From Pseudomonas aylmerensis (GTDB taxonomy: Bacteria; Pseudomonadota; Gammaproteobacteria; Pseudomonadales; Pseudomonadaceae), in the NCBI RefSeq assembly GCF_001702265.1, contig NZ_MAUE01000034.1, positions 1 through 64,000 on the forward strand: a DNA stretch of 64,000 nt, given 5' to 3'. The notes beneath the pieces are model-generated. The model had not been told where the DNA came from. It saw only the letters and a list, made by a program, of their open reading frames with translations, and did no database searches. The position numbers and the translations under genes are program-made. Below, in pieces: positions 8,852 through 18,121 of this stretch (positions are counted from its first letter, which is position 1; each line of letters starts with the position of its first letter).

Positions 8852-9784
8852 ATGTTCAGCCCCAAGAAACTGCTCATCGCCACTGCCTTGGCTGCCGCGA
8901 CCCTCAGCGCCGCCGGCACCACCTGGGCCAAGGACCTGACCATCGGCCTGGCCGTGGCCAACCTGCAGGCCGACTTCTTCAACCAGATCAAGCAGTCGGT
9001 GGAAGCCGAGGGCAAGGCCAAGGGGATCAAGGTGATCACCGTGGACGCCCAGGGCAACTCCTCGACCCAAGTCAGCCAGATTGAAGACCTGATCACCCGC
9101 CAGATCGACGTGCTGATCTACATTCCGGCCGGTGCTACCGCCGCCGGTGTGCCGGTAAAAGCCGCCAAGGCCGCCGGCATCCCGGTGATCGCCGTCGACC
9201 GTAATGCCCCCGACGCACCCGGCGATACGTTTATCGCCAGCGACAGCGTGGCCGGCGCCAAGACCCTGGCCGAGTACGTGGGCAAGATCACCGACGGCAA
9301 GGGGCGCATCGCGATCCTGCAAGGCCAGCTCGGCACCACGCCGGAAAACGACCGCGCCAAAGGCTTTGAACAAGGCCTCAAAGCCTTCCCGGACCTCAAG
9401 GTGGTCGCCCAGCAACCCGCCGAATGGGCCCAGGACAAAGGGTTCGCGGTGGCCCAGGACCTGCTCCAGCGTGACCCGAACATCACCGTATTCTTCGGGC
9501 GCGCCGACGCCATGGCATTGGGCGCGGCCCAGGCAGTGAAAGTCGGCAACCTCGATCACAAAGTCGTGGTGGTCGGTTTTGACGGCGACGTCGCCGGGCT
9601 CAAGGCCGTGGAAAGTGGTGTGCTCAACGCGACCATGACCCAGCAGACGCAGAAAATGGGGCGCCTGGCCGTGGCCTCGGCAATTGACCTGAAGGCTGGC
9701 AAAGACGTGCCCAAGGAACAACTGCTGCCCACCGTGCTGACCACCAAAGACAACGTCGCGCCGTTCCTGCAACAGCACCCGTAA
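8852..9784 (+). CDS. Rbs-type sugar ABC transporter substrate-binding protein
   Basis: A 310-residue periplasmic binding protein of the RbsB family. Seen: a signal peptide (residues 1-26, ending TWA before KDLTIGLAV), then LQADFFNQIKQSVEAEG, a hinge-region VIAVDRNAP and VVVVGFDGDVAGLKAV. It shares family-wide ligand-binding positions (Asp and Asn in the DRNAP and FDGD segments) but the sugar cannot be named. It is followed 15 bases later by the ATPase gene. Confidence 0.92.
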   Translation: MFSPKKLLIATALAAATLSAAGTTWAKDLTIGLAVANLQADFFNQIKQSVEAEGKAKGIKVITVDAQGNSSTQVSQIEDLITRQIDVLIYIPAGATAAGVPVKAAKAAGIPVIAVDRNAPDAPGDTFIASDSVAGAKTLAEYVGKITDGKGRIAILQGQLGTTPENDRAKGFEQGLKAFPDLKVVAQQPAEWAQDKGFAVAQDLLQRDPNITVFFGRADAMALGAAQAVKVGNLDHKVVVVGFDGDVAGLKAVESGVLNATMTQQTQKMGRLAVASAIDLKAGKDVPKEQLLPTVLTTKDNVAPFLQQHP

Positions 9785-9799
9785 GCCTCGGAGGTCGTC

Positions 9800-11311
9800 A
9801 TGCAAGCAGCCGCTCTGGACACCGCTCAACCTGACGCGGTGCTGTGCCTGCGCAATATCAGCAAGGCCTACGGGCCGGTGCAGGTGCTGTCGCAGGTCAA
9901 CGTGGATATTCGCCCTGGCGAGGTACTGGCCCTGCTCGGTGAGAACGGCGCGGGCAAGTCGACCTTGTCATCGATCATCGCCGGCCTGGTGCAACCCGAA
10001 GCCGGCGGCAGCATGACCTGGCTCGGCGCGCCCTACGCGCCGGCATCACCGGGTGCCGCGCTGGGTGCGGGGATCGGCCTGATCCACCAGGAAATCCGTC
10101 TGCTGCCGCAACTGTCGATCGCCGAAAACATCTTCGTCGGCCGCCTGCCCATGCGTCACGGGCGGGTCGACCGCGAGTACATGGAGGCCCAGGCGCAGAT
10201 TCAGCTCGAGCGCCTGGGGCTCAAGGTGCCGGCGTCGCGCAAGGTCGAAGGCCTGAGCGTGGCGGCCCAGCAACTGGTGGAAATCGCCAAGGCGCTGACC
10301 CTCAAGGCCAGCCTGTTGATCCTCGACGAGCCCACCGCGGCATTGGGCGGCGACGAAACCGAGCTGCTGTTCAAGCAGGTGGAACGGCTCAAGGCCGAGG
10401 GCGTTTCGTTCATCTATATCAGTCATCGCCTGGAAGAAATCGCGCGCATCGCCGACCGCGTGCTGGTGCTGCGCGACGGTCGCCAGATCGCCCTGCACGC
10501 CACGGCCCAGGTGCCGGTGCGTGAGTTGGTCGAGCAGATGGTCGGACGCAGCCTGGAGCGGATTTTCCCGACGCTGCAGGCACCGCAGGCGCGGGTGATG
10601 CTGCAGGTCAAGGAGTTGACCTGCCGCGAGTTTGCCTTGCACGGCATCGACTTCAGCGTGCGCGCCGGCGAGGTGTTCGGCATTGCCGGGGTAGTCGGCG
10701 CCGGGCGGACCGAACTGGTGCGCACCATCGCCGGTGCGGCCCGGGATATCCAAGGCCATATGGTGCTGGACGGCGAAGTCCGCCAGCTGCGCTCGCCGTT
10801 CGAGGCAATCCAGGCCGGCGTGGTGCTGGTGCCCGAAGACCGCAAGCAGCAAGGCGTGGTGGTGGAGCATCGGATCGAAGACAACCTGATCTACGGCAAC
10901 ACCGACCTGCTGGATAAACGCGGTTGGGTGTTCCCTGCCCCGCTGCGCGAATTCGCGCGCACGGCGGTGGCGCGCCTGGGCGTTAAAGGGGCACCGCAGT
11001 CGCGGATTTCCAGCCTGTCCGGGGGTAACCAGCAGAAGGTGATCATTGCCAAATGGCTGGCACGCAATCCCAAGGTGTTCATCCTTGACGAACCCACGCG
11101 CGGCATCGACGTGGGCGCACGCGCGGCGATTTATGAAGTGATCGCGGACCTGGCAGCCAAGGGCATGGCTGTGATTGTGGTGAGTTCCGACCTGGATGAA
11201 GTGCTCGGGCTGTCCCATCGGGTGATGGTGATGAGCCGGGGGCGACAGATGGGGATTCTGGAACGTGGCGAGGCCACACCGGTTTCGGTGATGGAAATGG
11301 CCACCGCATGA
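9800..11311 (+). CDS. Rbs-type sugar ABC transporter ATP-binding protein
   Basis: A 503-residue protein with two fused nucleotide-binding domains, as in RbsA/XylG. Domain 1 has Walker A GENGAGKST, and Walker B LLILDEPTAAL. Domain 2 has a degenerate Walker A (GVVGAGRTE), signature LSGGNQQKV and Walker B VFILDEPTRGIDVGA, as normal for the family. AGG lies just upstream of the ATG at 9800. The operon continues with an SDR gene, but a 949-base repeat array separates the two. Confidence 0.92.
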   Translation: MQAAALDTAQPDAVLCLRNISKAYGPVQVLSQVNVDIRPGEVLALLGENGAGKSTLSSIIAGLVQPEAGGSMTWLGAPYAPASPGAALGAGIGLIHQEIRLLPQLSIAENIFVGRLPMRHGRVDREYMEAQAQIQLERLGLKVPASRKVEGLSVAAQQLVEIAKALTLKASLLILDEPTAALGGDETELLFKQVERLKAEGVSFIYISHRLEEIARIADRVLVLRDGRQIALHATAQVPVRELVEQMVGRSLERIFPTLQAPQARVMLQVKELTCREFALHGIDFSVRAGEVFGIAGVVGAGRTELVRTIAGAARDIQGHMVLDGEVRQLRSPFEAIQAGVVLVPEDRKQQGVVVEHRIEDNLIYGNTDLLDKRGWVFPAPLREFARTAVARLGVKGAPQSRISSLSGGNQQKVIIAKWLARNPKVFILDEPTRGIDVGARAAIYEVIADLAAKGMAVIVVSSDLDEVLGLSHRVMVMSRGRQMGILERGEATPVSVMEMATA

Positions 11312-11340
11312 CCACGAACGATGGAAGCGGAACCCTTTTT

Positions 11341-12260
11341 GTGGTGAGCGGGCTTGCCCCGCGTTGGGCTGCGCAGCAGCCCCCCCCCTCAAACACCCGT
11401 GTTGAATCAGACACACCCGAGTGACAGATCGAGGGGCTGCTTCGCAGCCCAACGCGGGGCAAGCCCGCTCACCACAGGGGGCGGGGGTGTATTGCCGACC
11501 ATGAGTAAGGGAGTCATCCATGCAGCTTTTCAGTAATCATGGCCAGGCCGCCTTCGTCAGCGGTGCCGGCAGTGGCATCTATCCAACGGTAAAAGCGCGC
11601 CCCTTTGTGGTGAGCGGGCTTGCCCCGCGTTGGGCTGCGCAGCAGCCCCCTTCAGGCCCCTGCGTTGAATCAGACACACCGCAGTGGCAGATCGAGGGGC
11701 CGCTTCGCAGCCCAACGCGGGGCAAGCCCGCTCACCACAGGGGGCGGGGGTGTATTGCCGACCATGAGTAAGGGAGTCATCCATGCAGCTTTTCAGTAAT
11801 CAGGGCCAGGCCGCCTTCGTCAGCGGTGCCGACAGTGACATCTATCCAACGGTAAAAGCGCGACCCTTTGTGGTGAGCGGGCTTGCCCCGCGTTGGGCTG
11901 CGCAGCAGCCCCCCCTCAGGCCCCTGCGTTGAATCAGACACACACCAGTGGCAAATCGAGGGGCCGCTTCGCAGCCCAACGCGGGGCAAGCCCGCTCACC
12001 ACAGGGGGCGGGGGTGTAATGCCGACCATGAGTAAGGGAGTCATCCATGCAGCTTTTCAGTCTTCAGGGCCAGGCCGCCTTCGTCAGCGGTGCCGACAGT
12101 GACATCTATCCAACGGTAAAAGCGCGACCCTTGTGGTGAGCGGGCTTGCCCCGCGTTGGGCTGCGCAGCAGCCCCCTTCAGGCACCCGCGTTGAATCAGA
12201 CACACCCCAATGACAGATCGAGGCGGGGTGTATTGCTAACCATGAATAACGGAGTCATCC
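11341..12260. repeat. REP array carrying three extra copies of the 5' end of the downstream SDR gene
   Basis: Palindromes begin with GTGGTGAGCGGGCTTGCC at 11341, 11607, 11870 and 12133 (spacings 266, 263, 263). Each of the first three is followed by a copy of the SDR leader: GAGTAAGGGAGTCATCC then ATGCAGCTTTTCAGT at 11520, 11783 and 12046. The real SDR start is at 12261. Each copy keeps about 20 codons (MQLFS..GQAAFVSGA) before joining sequence homologous to the region just after the ATPase gene. The last unit lacks the right arm of its palindrome. The unit is therefore the whole intergenic region plus the gene edge, duplicated in tandem. Confidence 0.88.
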
Positions 12261-13025
12261 ATGCAACTTTTCAGTCTTCAGGGCCAAGTCGCTTTTGTCA
12301 CCGGTGCAGGCAGCGGGATCGGACAGGCCATCGCCGTCGGGCTGGCCGAGGCCGGCGCCGATGTGGCGTGTTTTGACCTGCCCGGCAGCCCCGGCATTGC
12401 CAGCACCGTAGAACGCATCCAGGGATTGGGCCGTCGTGCCCTGGCCCTGAGCGGCACCGTCACCGAGCGCGCCGCGCTGGACGCCGCCGTCGCTCGCACC
12501 GAAACCGAACTCGGCCCGCTGAGCGTGGCGGTCAACTGCGCCGGTATCGCCAACGCCCAGGCCGCCGAAGACCTGGAGCTGCAGCGCTGGCAGACCACCC
12601 TGGACATCAACCTCACGGGCATCTTCCTCAGTTGCCAGGCCCAGGCCGCCGTGATGTTGCCGCGCGGCAAAGGCGCCATCGTCAATATCGCCTCGATGTC
12701 CGGCAGCATCGTCAACCGCGGCTTGCTGCAGGCGCACTACAACACCTCCAAGGCCGGGGTGATCCACCTGAGCAAAAGCCTGGCGATGGAATGGGCCGAC
12801 AAGGGCCTGCGGGTCAACTGCATCAGCCCCGGCTACACCGCGACGCCGATGAACTCGCGCCCGGAAGTCGCCGACCAGGTGAAGATTTTTGAACAGACCA
12901 CGCCCATGGGCCGCATGGCCAGCGTGGAAGAAATGGTCGGCCCGGCGATTTTCCTGGTCAGCCAGGCCTCGTCTTTCTGCACCGGTGTCGACCTGCTGGT
13001 CGATGGCGGCTTCGTCTGCTGGTAA
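12261..13025 (+). CDS. SDR-family polyol/sugar dehydrogenase
   Basis: A 254-residue classical short-chain dehydrogenase. Seen: TGAGSGIG cofactor motif (residues 13-20), Asp-39 of CFDLPG suggesting NAD preference, NCAGI, the catalytic Ser of IASMSGS and YNTSKAG with the catalytic Tyr and Lys. Similar enzymes oxidise D-arabinitol, xylitol, threitol or sorbitol to ketoses; the substrate here is unknown. Eight bases before a second SDR gene, within the rightward operon. Its own leader and first codons are tandemly repeated upstream (11.3-12.26 kb), so its translation could be affected by decoy starts. Confidence 0.9.
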   Translation: MQLFSLQGQVAFVTGAGSGIGQAIAVGLAEAGADVACFDLPGSPGIASTVERIQGLGRRALALSGTVTERAALDAAVARTETELGPLSVAVNCAGIANAQAAEDLELQRWQTTLDINLTGIFLSCQAQAAVMLPRGKGAIVNIASMSGSIVNRGLLQAHYNTSKAGVIHLSKSLAMEWADKGLRVNCISPGYTATPMNSRPEVADQVKIFEQTTPMGRMASVEEMVGPAIFLVSQASSFCTGVDLLVDGGFVCW

Positions 13026-13036
13026 GGAGTCTTGTG

Positions 13037-13837
13037 ATGTCGCAACGTTTCAGCGGTAAAACCATCGTGATCACCGGCGCCTGCCGTGGCATTGGCGCCG
13101 GCATTGCCGAGCGCTTCGCCCAGGAAGGCGCCAACCTGGTACTGGCTTCCAATGACCTGGAACGCGTGACCTTCACCGCCGACCAACTGGCCCAGGAATA
13201 CAAGGTCGACGCCCTGGCCCTGGCTATCGACGTCACCCGTGAAGACGACATTGAAAAGCTCTACCGCGAAGGCCACGCGCGCTTTGGCAGCATCGACGTG
13301 TCGGTACAGAACGCCGGCATCATCACCATCGACCACTACGACAAAATGCCCCGCGCCGACTTCGACAAGGTGCTGCAGGTCAACACCACCGGCGTGTGGC
13401 TGGGCTGCCGGGAAGCGGCCAAGTACATGGTCAAGCAAGGCAGCGGGCGGCTGATCAACACCTCGTCCGGCCAGGGCCGCCAGGGGTTCATCTATACGCC
13501 GCACTACGCCGCGAGCAAAATGGGCGTGATCGGCATCACCCAGAGCCTGGCGCTGGAACTGGCGCGGCATAACATCACGGTCAACGCGTTTTGCCCCGGC
13601 ATCATCGAAAGCGAAATGTGGGACTACAACGACCGCGTGTGGGGCGAGATCCTCAGCACCGAGGAAAAACGCTACGGCAAAGGCGAGTTGATGGCCGAAT
13701 GGGTCAAGAACATCCCCCTGCGCCGTGCCGGCAAACCCTCGGATGTGGCAGGCCTGGTGGCGTTCCTGGCCTCCGACGATGCCGCCTACCTGACCGGCCA
13801 GGCGATCAATATCGACGGCGGCCTGATCATGTCGTAA
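13037..13837 (+). CDS. SDR-family oxidoreductase (second, polyol-type)
   Basis: A 266-residue short-chain dehydrogenase, distinct from its neighbour. Seen: TGACRGIGAGIA cofactor motif, NAGI, the catalytic Ser in INTSSGQGRQ, YAASKMG, and the C-terminal YLTGQAINIDGG. The ATG at 13037 is chosen over a GTG at 13034 because AGGAG lies 7 bases upstream. Two SDRs in one operon suggest either two sequential oxidations or two accepted polyols. It is followed 45 bases later by the regulator gene. Confidence 0.9.
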   Translation: MSQRFSGKTIVITGACRGIGAGIAERFAQEGANLVLASNDLERVTFTADQLAQEYKVDALALAIDVTREDDIEKLYREGHARFGSIDVSVQNAGIITIDHYDKMPRADFDKVLQVNTTGVWLGCREAAKYMVKQGSGRLINTSSGQGRQGFIYTPHYAASKMGVIGITQSLALELARHNITVNAFCPGIIESEMWDYNDRVWGEILSTEEKRYGKGELMAEWVKNIPLRRAGKPSDVAGLVAFLASDDAAYLTGQAINIDGGLIMS

Positions 13838-13882
13838 GGGTTTGGTATCCTCACCCGCATTGATGTCACCACTGAGGCCTTC

Positions 13883-14836
13883 ATGAGCCAAATCGAAGAA
13901 CAGCGCCTGATCACCAAGATCGCGAGCCTCTATTACGAAGAAGGGCTCAAGCAGTCCGAGATTTCCGCACAGCTCGACCTGTCCCAATCCTTTATCAGCC
14001 GCGCGCTGCGTCGGGCGCTGCAGGAGGGCGTGGTGAAGATCAGCGTGATGCGCCTGCAAGGCCTGCACCTGGAGCTGGAAACCCAGTTGCAGCGCCGCTA
14101 TGGCGTGCGCCGGGTGATCGTGGTCGAAGCCACCGAACCGGGCAATGACGAAAGCATCAAGCAGGCGATCGGCTCGGCCGCCGCGCATTACCTGGAGACC
14201 AGCCTGTCGCCGCAGGATCACATCGGCATTTCGTCGTGGAGCAGCACCATTCGCGCCATGGTCGGCCACCTGCATGCGCAACCGGGCAAACAAGGCGCCC
14301 AGGAAGTGGTACAACTGTTGGGTGGCGTCGGTAACAAAGGCGCGTTTGAAGCGACCTTGCTCACCCAACGCCTGGCCACCCTGCTCAACTGCCCGGCGTT
14401 CCTGCTGCCCTCGCAAAGCATCGAGCAATCGGTGGAGAGCAAGCAGCGCATCGTGCAGATGGAAGAGGTCAAGGAAGTGCTGCAACGCTTTGACAGCATC
14501 ACCCTGGCCATCGTCGGCATCGGCGACCTGGAGCCTTCGCAACTGCTGCGCAACAGCGGCAACTACTACACCGAAGACATGCTGCGCCTGCTGGCCGAGC
14601 GCGGTGCCGTCGGCGATATCTGCCTGCGCTACTTCGACGCCCAGGGCAAGCCGGTACTGGAAGAAGATGAAGAGTTCGTGGTGTCGGTGGCGCTGCCCAA
14701 GCTGCGCAGCATCCACCGCGTGCTGGGCCTGGCCGGCGGGCTGAACAAGGTCCAGGCGATTCGTGGCGCGCTCAAGGGCGGCTACCTGGACATCCTGATT
14801 ACCGACCTGGATACCGCACAGGCCCTCAACCAATAA
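13883..14836 (+). CDS. SorC/DeoR-type sugar-binding transcriptional regulator
   Basis: A 317-residue regulator with an N-terminal helix-turn-helix (LKQSEISAQLDLSQSFISRA, about residues 19-38) and a C-terminal sugar-phosphate sensor domain of the SorC type. Seen in that domain: QLLGGVGNKGAFEA, VGIGDLEPS, GAVGDICLRYFDAQG and VLGLAGGLNKVQAIRGAL, as in SorC/CggR-like proteins. It most likely controls its own operon and the divergent one from paired sites at 7485-7496 and 7739-7750. A phosphorylated pathway intermediate is the likely inducer, by family. Confidence 0.88.
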   Translation: MSQIEEQRLITKIASLYYEEGLKQSEISAQLDLSQSFISRALRRALQEGVVKISVMRLQGLHLELETQLQRRYGVRRVIVVEATEPGNDESIKQAIGSAAAHYLETSLSPQDHIGISSWSSTIRAMVGHLHAQPGKQGAQEVVQLLGGVGNKGAFEATLLTQRLATLLNCPAFLLPSQSIEQSVESKQRIVQMEEVKEVLQRFDSITLAIVGIGDLEPSQLLRNSGNYYTEDMLRLLAERGAVGDICLRYFDAQGKPVLEEDEEFVVSVALPKLRSIHRVLGLAGGLNKVQAIRGALKGGYLDILITDLDTAQALNQ

Positions 14837-14858
14837 CCTCTTTTGGAGACTGCCGCTC

Positions 14859-15782
14859 ATGACGTCCAAGCTCGAACAACTCAAGCAATTCACCACCGTG
14901 GTCTGCGACACCGGCGACCTGGAAGCCATCAGCCGCCTGCGCCCGGTGGACGCCACCACCAACCCTTCGCTGCTGCTCAAGGCCGCCGCCATCCCGGAAT
15001 ACGCCGACCTGCTGCGCCGCGCTGTGAGCCATGCCAAAGGGGATGTGGGCCTGGCCGGCGACCACTTCGCGGTGTCGGTGGGTGCAGGGATTCTCAAGGT
15101 GATTCCGGGGCGCATCTCCACTGAGGTCGACGCGCGCCTGTCATTCGACGAAGACGCGCTGTGGGCCAAGGCCAACCAGTTGATCGCCCTCTACGACCAG
15201 GCCGGCATCGGCCGCGACCGCGTGCTGATCAAGCTGGCCTCGACCTGGGAAGGCATCCGCACCGCCGAGCGCCTGGAAAAGGCCGGTATCCAGACCAACC
15301 TGACGCTGCTGTTCTCCTTCGCCCAGGCGGCTGCCTGTGCCGACGCCGGCGTGTTCCTGATCTCGCCGTTCGTGGGCCGCATCTACGACTGGTACCGCAA
15401 GAACACCGGCCTGGACTACACCGGTGCCGAAGACCCCGGCGTGCAGTCGGTCACGCGCATCTACAACTACTACAAGGCCAACGGCATCAAGACCGTGGTG
15501 ATGGGCGCCAGCTTCCGCACCCTCAGCCAGATCGAACAGCTGGCCGGTTGCGACCGCCTGACCATCAGCCCGGAACTGCTGCAAAAGCTTGATGGAGACC
15601 AGGGCCCGCTGGCACGCAAACTCACCCCGGGCGCCGACGGCGAAGCGCGCCTGCAGTTGACCGAGGCACAGTTCCGCTGGGCTTCGAACGAAGACGCGAT
15701 GGCCACTGAGAAACTCGCAGAAGGCATTCGCCAGTTTGCGCGGGACCAGGAAAAACTGGAGGCGGTGTTGTCGGCGCTATGA
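14859..15782 (+). CDS. tal: Transaldolase
   Basis: A 307-residue TalB-type transaldolase, moving three-carbon dihydroxyacetone units between sugar phosphates. Seen: PVDATTNPSLLLKAA, GRISTEVDARLSFD, the Schiff-base lysine in LIKLASTWEGI, QTNLTLLFSFAQAAACADAG, SPFVGRIYDWY and VMGASFRT. It closely resembles the housekeeping Pseudomonas enzyme but sits in the sugar regulon, so it is probably a dedicated paralog that works with the split transketolase. Its stop overlaps the next gene's start as ATGA. Confidence 0.93.
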   Translation: MTSKLEQLKQFTTVVCDTGDLEAISRLRPVDATTNPSLLLKAAAIPEYADLLRRAVSHAKGDVGLAGDHFAVSVGAGILKVIPGRISTEVDARLSFDEDALWAKANQLIALYDQAGIGRDRVLIKLASTWEGIRTAERLEKAGIQTNLTLLFSFAQAAACADAGVFLISPFVGRIYDWYRKNTGLDYTGAEDPGVQSVTRIYNYYKANGIKTVVMGASFRTLSQIEQLAGCDRLTISPELLQKLDGDQGPLARKLTPGADGEARLQLTEAQFRWASNEDAMATEKLAEGIRQFARDQEKLEAVLSAL

Positions 15783-16774
15783 CCCCCGTCCAGCCGCTCG
15801 GCCAGTCGCGCACCTTGGTGTTCCTGGCCTACCCGCACATGGGCCTGCTCGACCTGACCGGCGCCCAGACCGTGTTCTGGGCGGCCACCAAGGCCATGGT
15901 CGAGCGTGGCCTGCCGGGCTATGTGATGCACACCGCCAGCCTGGCGGGTGGCTTGATGCCAACAGCCGAAGGCTTGAGCGTCGATACCCTGCCACTGGCG
16001 CAATTTGACCCCGCCACCCTCGACACCTTGATCGTACCCGGCGCCCCCGCCATTCAGCAGGCGATGGCCGCCAACACCGATCTGGTGGACTGGCTGCGTC
16101 ATGCTTCCACCCAGGCCCGGCGCACGGCTTCGGTGTGCAGCGGCACGTTCCTGCTGGCCCAGGCCGGCTTGCTCCAAGGCCGGCGTGCTGTCACGCACTG
16201 GGCGATGTGCGACATGCTCAAGCGCGGGTTCCCGAGCATCGAAGTGGACATGGACGCGATCTTTGTCCAACAAGGCAATGTGTGGACGTCGGCAGGCGTG
16301 AGTGCCGGTATCGATCTCGCGCTGGCGTTGGTCGAGGCCGATTGCGGGCGTCACGTCGCCCTGCAAGTAGCGCGGGAGCTGGTGGTGTTTCTCAAAAGGC
16401 CCGGTGGCCAGGCCCAGTTCAGCCAACTGCTGCAAGCGCAGACCGATGACACTGCGGGTTTCGACGCCTTGCACCTGTGGATCGCCGATAACCTCAGCGA
16501 CAGCGAGCTTACGGTGGAGCGCCTGGCAGAACAAAGCCGCATGAGCCCGCGCAATTTCGCCCGTGTCTACAAGCAAAAAACCGGGCGCACCCCGGCCAAG
16601 GCCATCGAGTTGTTTCGCGTGGAGGCGGCACGACGCCTGTTGGAAGACTCCCAGCGCAACATCGACCAAGTCGCGCACCTGTGTGGCTTTGGCGATGAAG
16701 AACGGATGCGCTACACCTTCCATCGCCACCTGTCGATTTCCCCTCGCGACTACCGCGCGCGCTTTTCCCGCTGA
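15779..16774 (+). CDS. GlxA-family transcriptional regulator (DJ-1/PfpI plus AraC HTH)
   Basis: A 331-residue regulator. The N-terminal 190 residues form a DJ-1/PfpI amidotransferase-like domain (VCSGTFLLAQAGLL around residue 120, with the nucleophile-elbow Cys). The C-terminal 100 residues are an AraC-type double helix-turn-helix (LAEQSRMSPRNFARVYKQKT and CGFGDEERMRYTFHRHL). Relatives control amine, quaternary-ammonium or amino-acid catabolism. The ATG overlaps the transaldolase stop, so it may be co-transcribed, though its targets need not be the sugar genes. Confidence 0.88.
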   Translation: MTPVQPLGQSRTLVFLAYPHMGLLDLTGAQTVFWAATKAMVERGLPGYVMHTASLAGGLMPTAEGLSVDTLPLAQFDPATLDTLIVPGAPAIQQAMAANTDLVDWLRHASTQARRTASVCSGTFLLAQAGLLQGRRAVTHWAMCDMLKRGFPSIEVDMDAIFVQQGNVWTSAGVSAGIDLALALVEADCGRHVALQVARELVVFLKRPGGQAQFSQLLQAQTDDTAGFDALHLWIADNLSDSELTVERLAEQSRMSPRNFARVYKQKTGRTPAKAIELFRVEAARRLLEDSQRNIDQVAHLCGFGDEERMRYTFHRHLSISPRDYRARFSR

Positions 16775-16900
16775 CAGCAGGCCGGTTGGCAGTAATTCAG
16801 GGTTTTGTGTCCTACCCGACAAACAACGGCGCTCTTAGAGTAGGCCGGTAACGCATTGCACCTTGAGCAATCGTATCGACCTGGTCCCTGGAGCATCCCC

Positions 16901-18100
16901 ATGAAGCAGCACATCCTTATCATCGGCGCCGGCTTCGGCGGTGTCTGGAGCGCCTTGAGCGCCGCACGCCTGCTGGATAAATATGACCGCCATGACGTGC
17001 AGATCAGCGTACTGGCCCCACAACCGGCGCTACGTATTCGTCCACGTTTCTACGAAGCCGACGTGCATGCCATGCAAGCACCGCTGGGGCCATTGTTTGC
17101 GGCGGTCGGCGTGGACTTCATCGAGGGCGCCGCGGACCGCATCGATGAAAATGGCAAGCAGGTGACCTACCGCAATGCGGCTGGCATAGCCACCACCCTC
17201 ACGTACGATCGCCTGGTTCTAGCCGCTGGCAGCCGTCTGAATCGGCCACAGATGGAAGGCATCCAGCACGTGTTCGATGTGGACCAGATCGAAGATGCCA
17301 CGCGCCTCGAAGCGCACATCAAGGGGTTGAACAACCTGCCCGACAGCCCGGCTCGTAACACTGTGGTGGTGGCCGGCGGCGGGTTTACCGGGATCGAGAC
17401 CGCGACCGAAATGCCGGCACGCCTGCGCGAAGCACTGGGTGACAACGCCAATATTCGTGTGATCGTGGTGGACCGCGGCCCGCAGATTGCGGCTTCCATG
17501 GGCGATGGTATTCGCCCGTCCATCGTTCAAGCCAGCGAACACCTAGGCCTGGAATGGAGATTGAACACCTCAGTGGCCGCGGTGGATGCCGGCGGCGTGA
17601 CCCTGGCCGATGGGGAACGCATTGAGTCCAGTACCGTGATCTGGACCATCGGCTTTCGCGCCAACCCGCTGACCGAACAGGTCAGCGGCACCCTTGATCC
17701 CCAGGGCCGCCTGCATGTGGACGGCAACCTCAAGGTCAAGGGCCTGGCCGATGTCTTTGCCGCCGGTGATGTGGCCTACGCCGCCACCGATGACCTGGGT
17801 CACTTCGCCGGCATGTCCTGCCAGCACGCCATTGCCCTGGGCCGCTACGCCGGCAACAACGTCGCCGCCGACCTGATCGGTGTGGCCCCGATGACCTACA
17901 GCCAGCCCAAATACGTCACCTGCCTCGACCTCGGTGCCTGGGGCGCGGTGTACACCGAGGGCTGGGATCGTCAGCTCAAACTGGTGGGCCAGGAAGCCAA
18001 GGAGCTTAAACAGCAGATCAACACCGTGTGGATCTACCCACCCGCTGCTGATCGGGCCACCGCGCTGGCGGCGGCTGACCCGCTGATCCCGGTGGCCTGA
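16901..18100 (+). CDS. NAD(P)/FAD-dependent oxidoreductase (type II NADH dehydrogenase-like)
   Basis: A 399-residue flavoprotein of the pyridine nucleotide-disulphide oxidoreductase fold. Seen: FAD-binding GAGFGGVWSALSAARLL (residues 8-24), a second dinucleotide site VVAGGGFTGIETA, ATG-type TIGFRANPL, and the FAD-closing motif VFAAGDVAYA. Length matches Ndh-like proteins. A membrane-anchoring C-terminal helix is not obvious, so a soluble role is possible. The ATG at 16901 directly precedes the Rossmann motif; 15 upstream in-frame residues have no support. Convergent with aqpZ. Confidence 0.88.
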   Translation: MKQHILIIGAGFGGVWSALSAARLLDKYDRHDVQISVLAPQPALRIRPRFYEADVHAMQAPLGPLFAAVGVDFIEGAADRIDENGKQVTYRNAAGIATTLTYDRLVLAAGSRLNRPQMEGIQHVFDVDQIEDATRLEAHIKGLNNLPDSPARNTVVVAGGGFTGIETATEMPARLREALGDNANIRVIVVDRGPQIAASMGDGIRPSIVQASEHLGLEWRLNTSVAAVDAGGVTLADGERIESSTVIWTIGFRANPLTEQVSGTLDPQGRLHVDGNLKVKGLADVFAAGDVAYAATDDLGHFAGMSCQHAIALGRYAGNNVAADLIGVAPMTYSQPKYVTCLDLGAWGAVYTEGWDRQLKLVGQEAKELKQQINTVWIYPPAADRATALAAADPLIPVA

Positions 18101-18121
18101 CCGCGCCTGGGGCGGCAGCTA

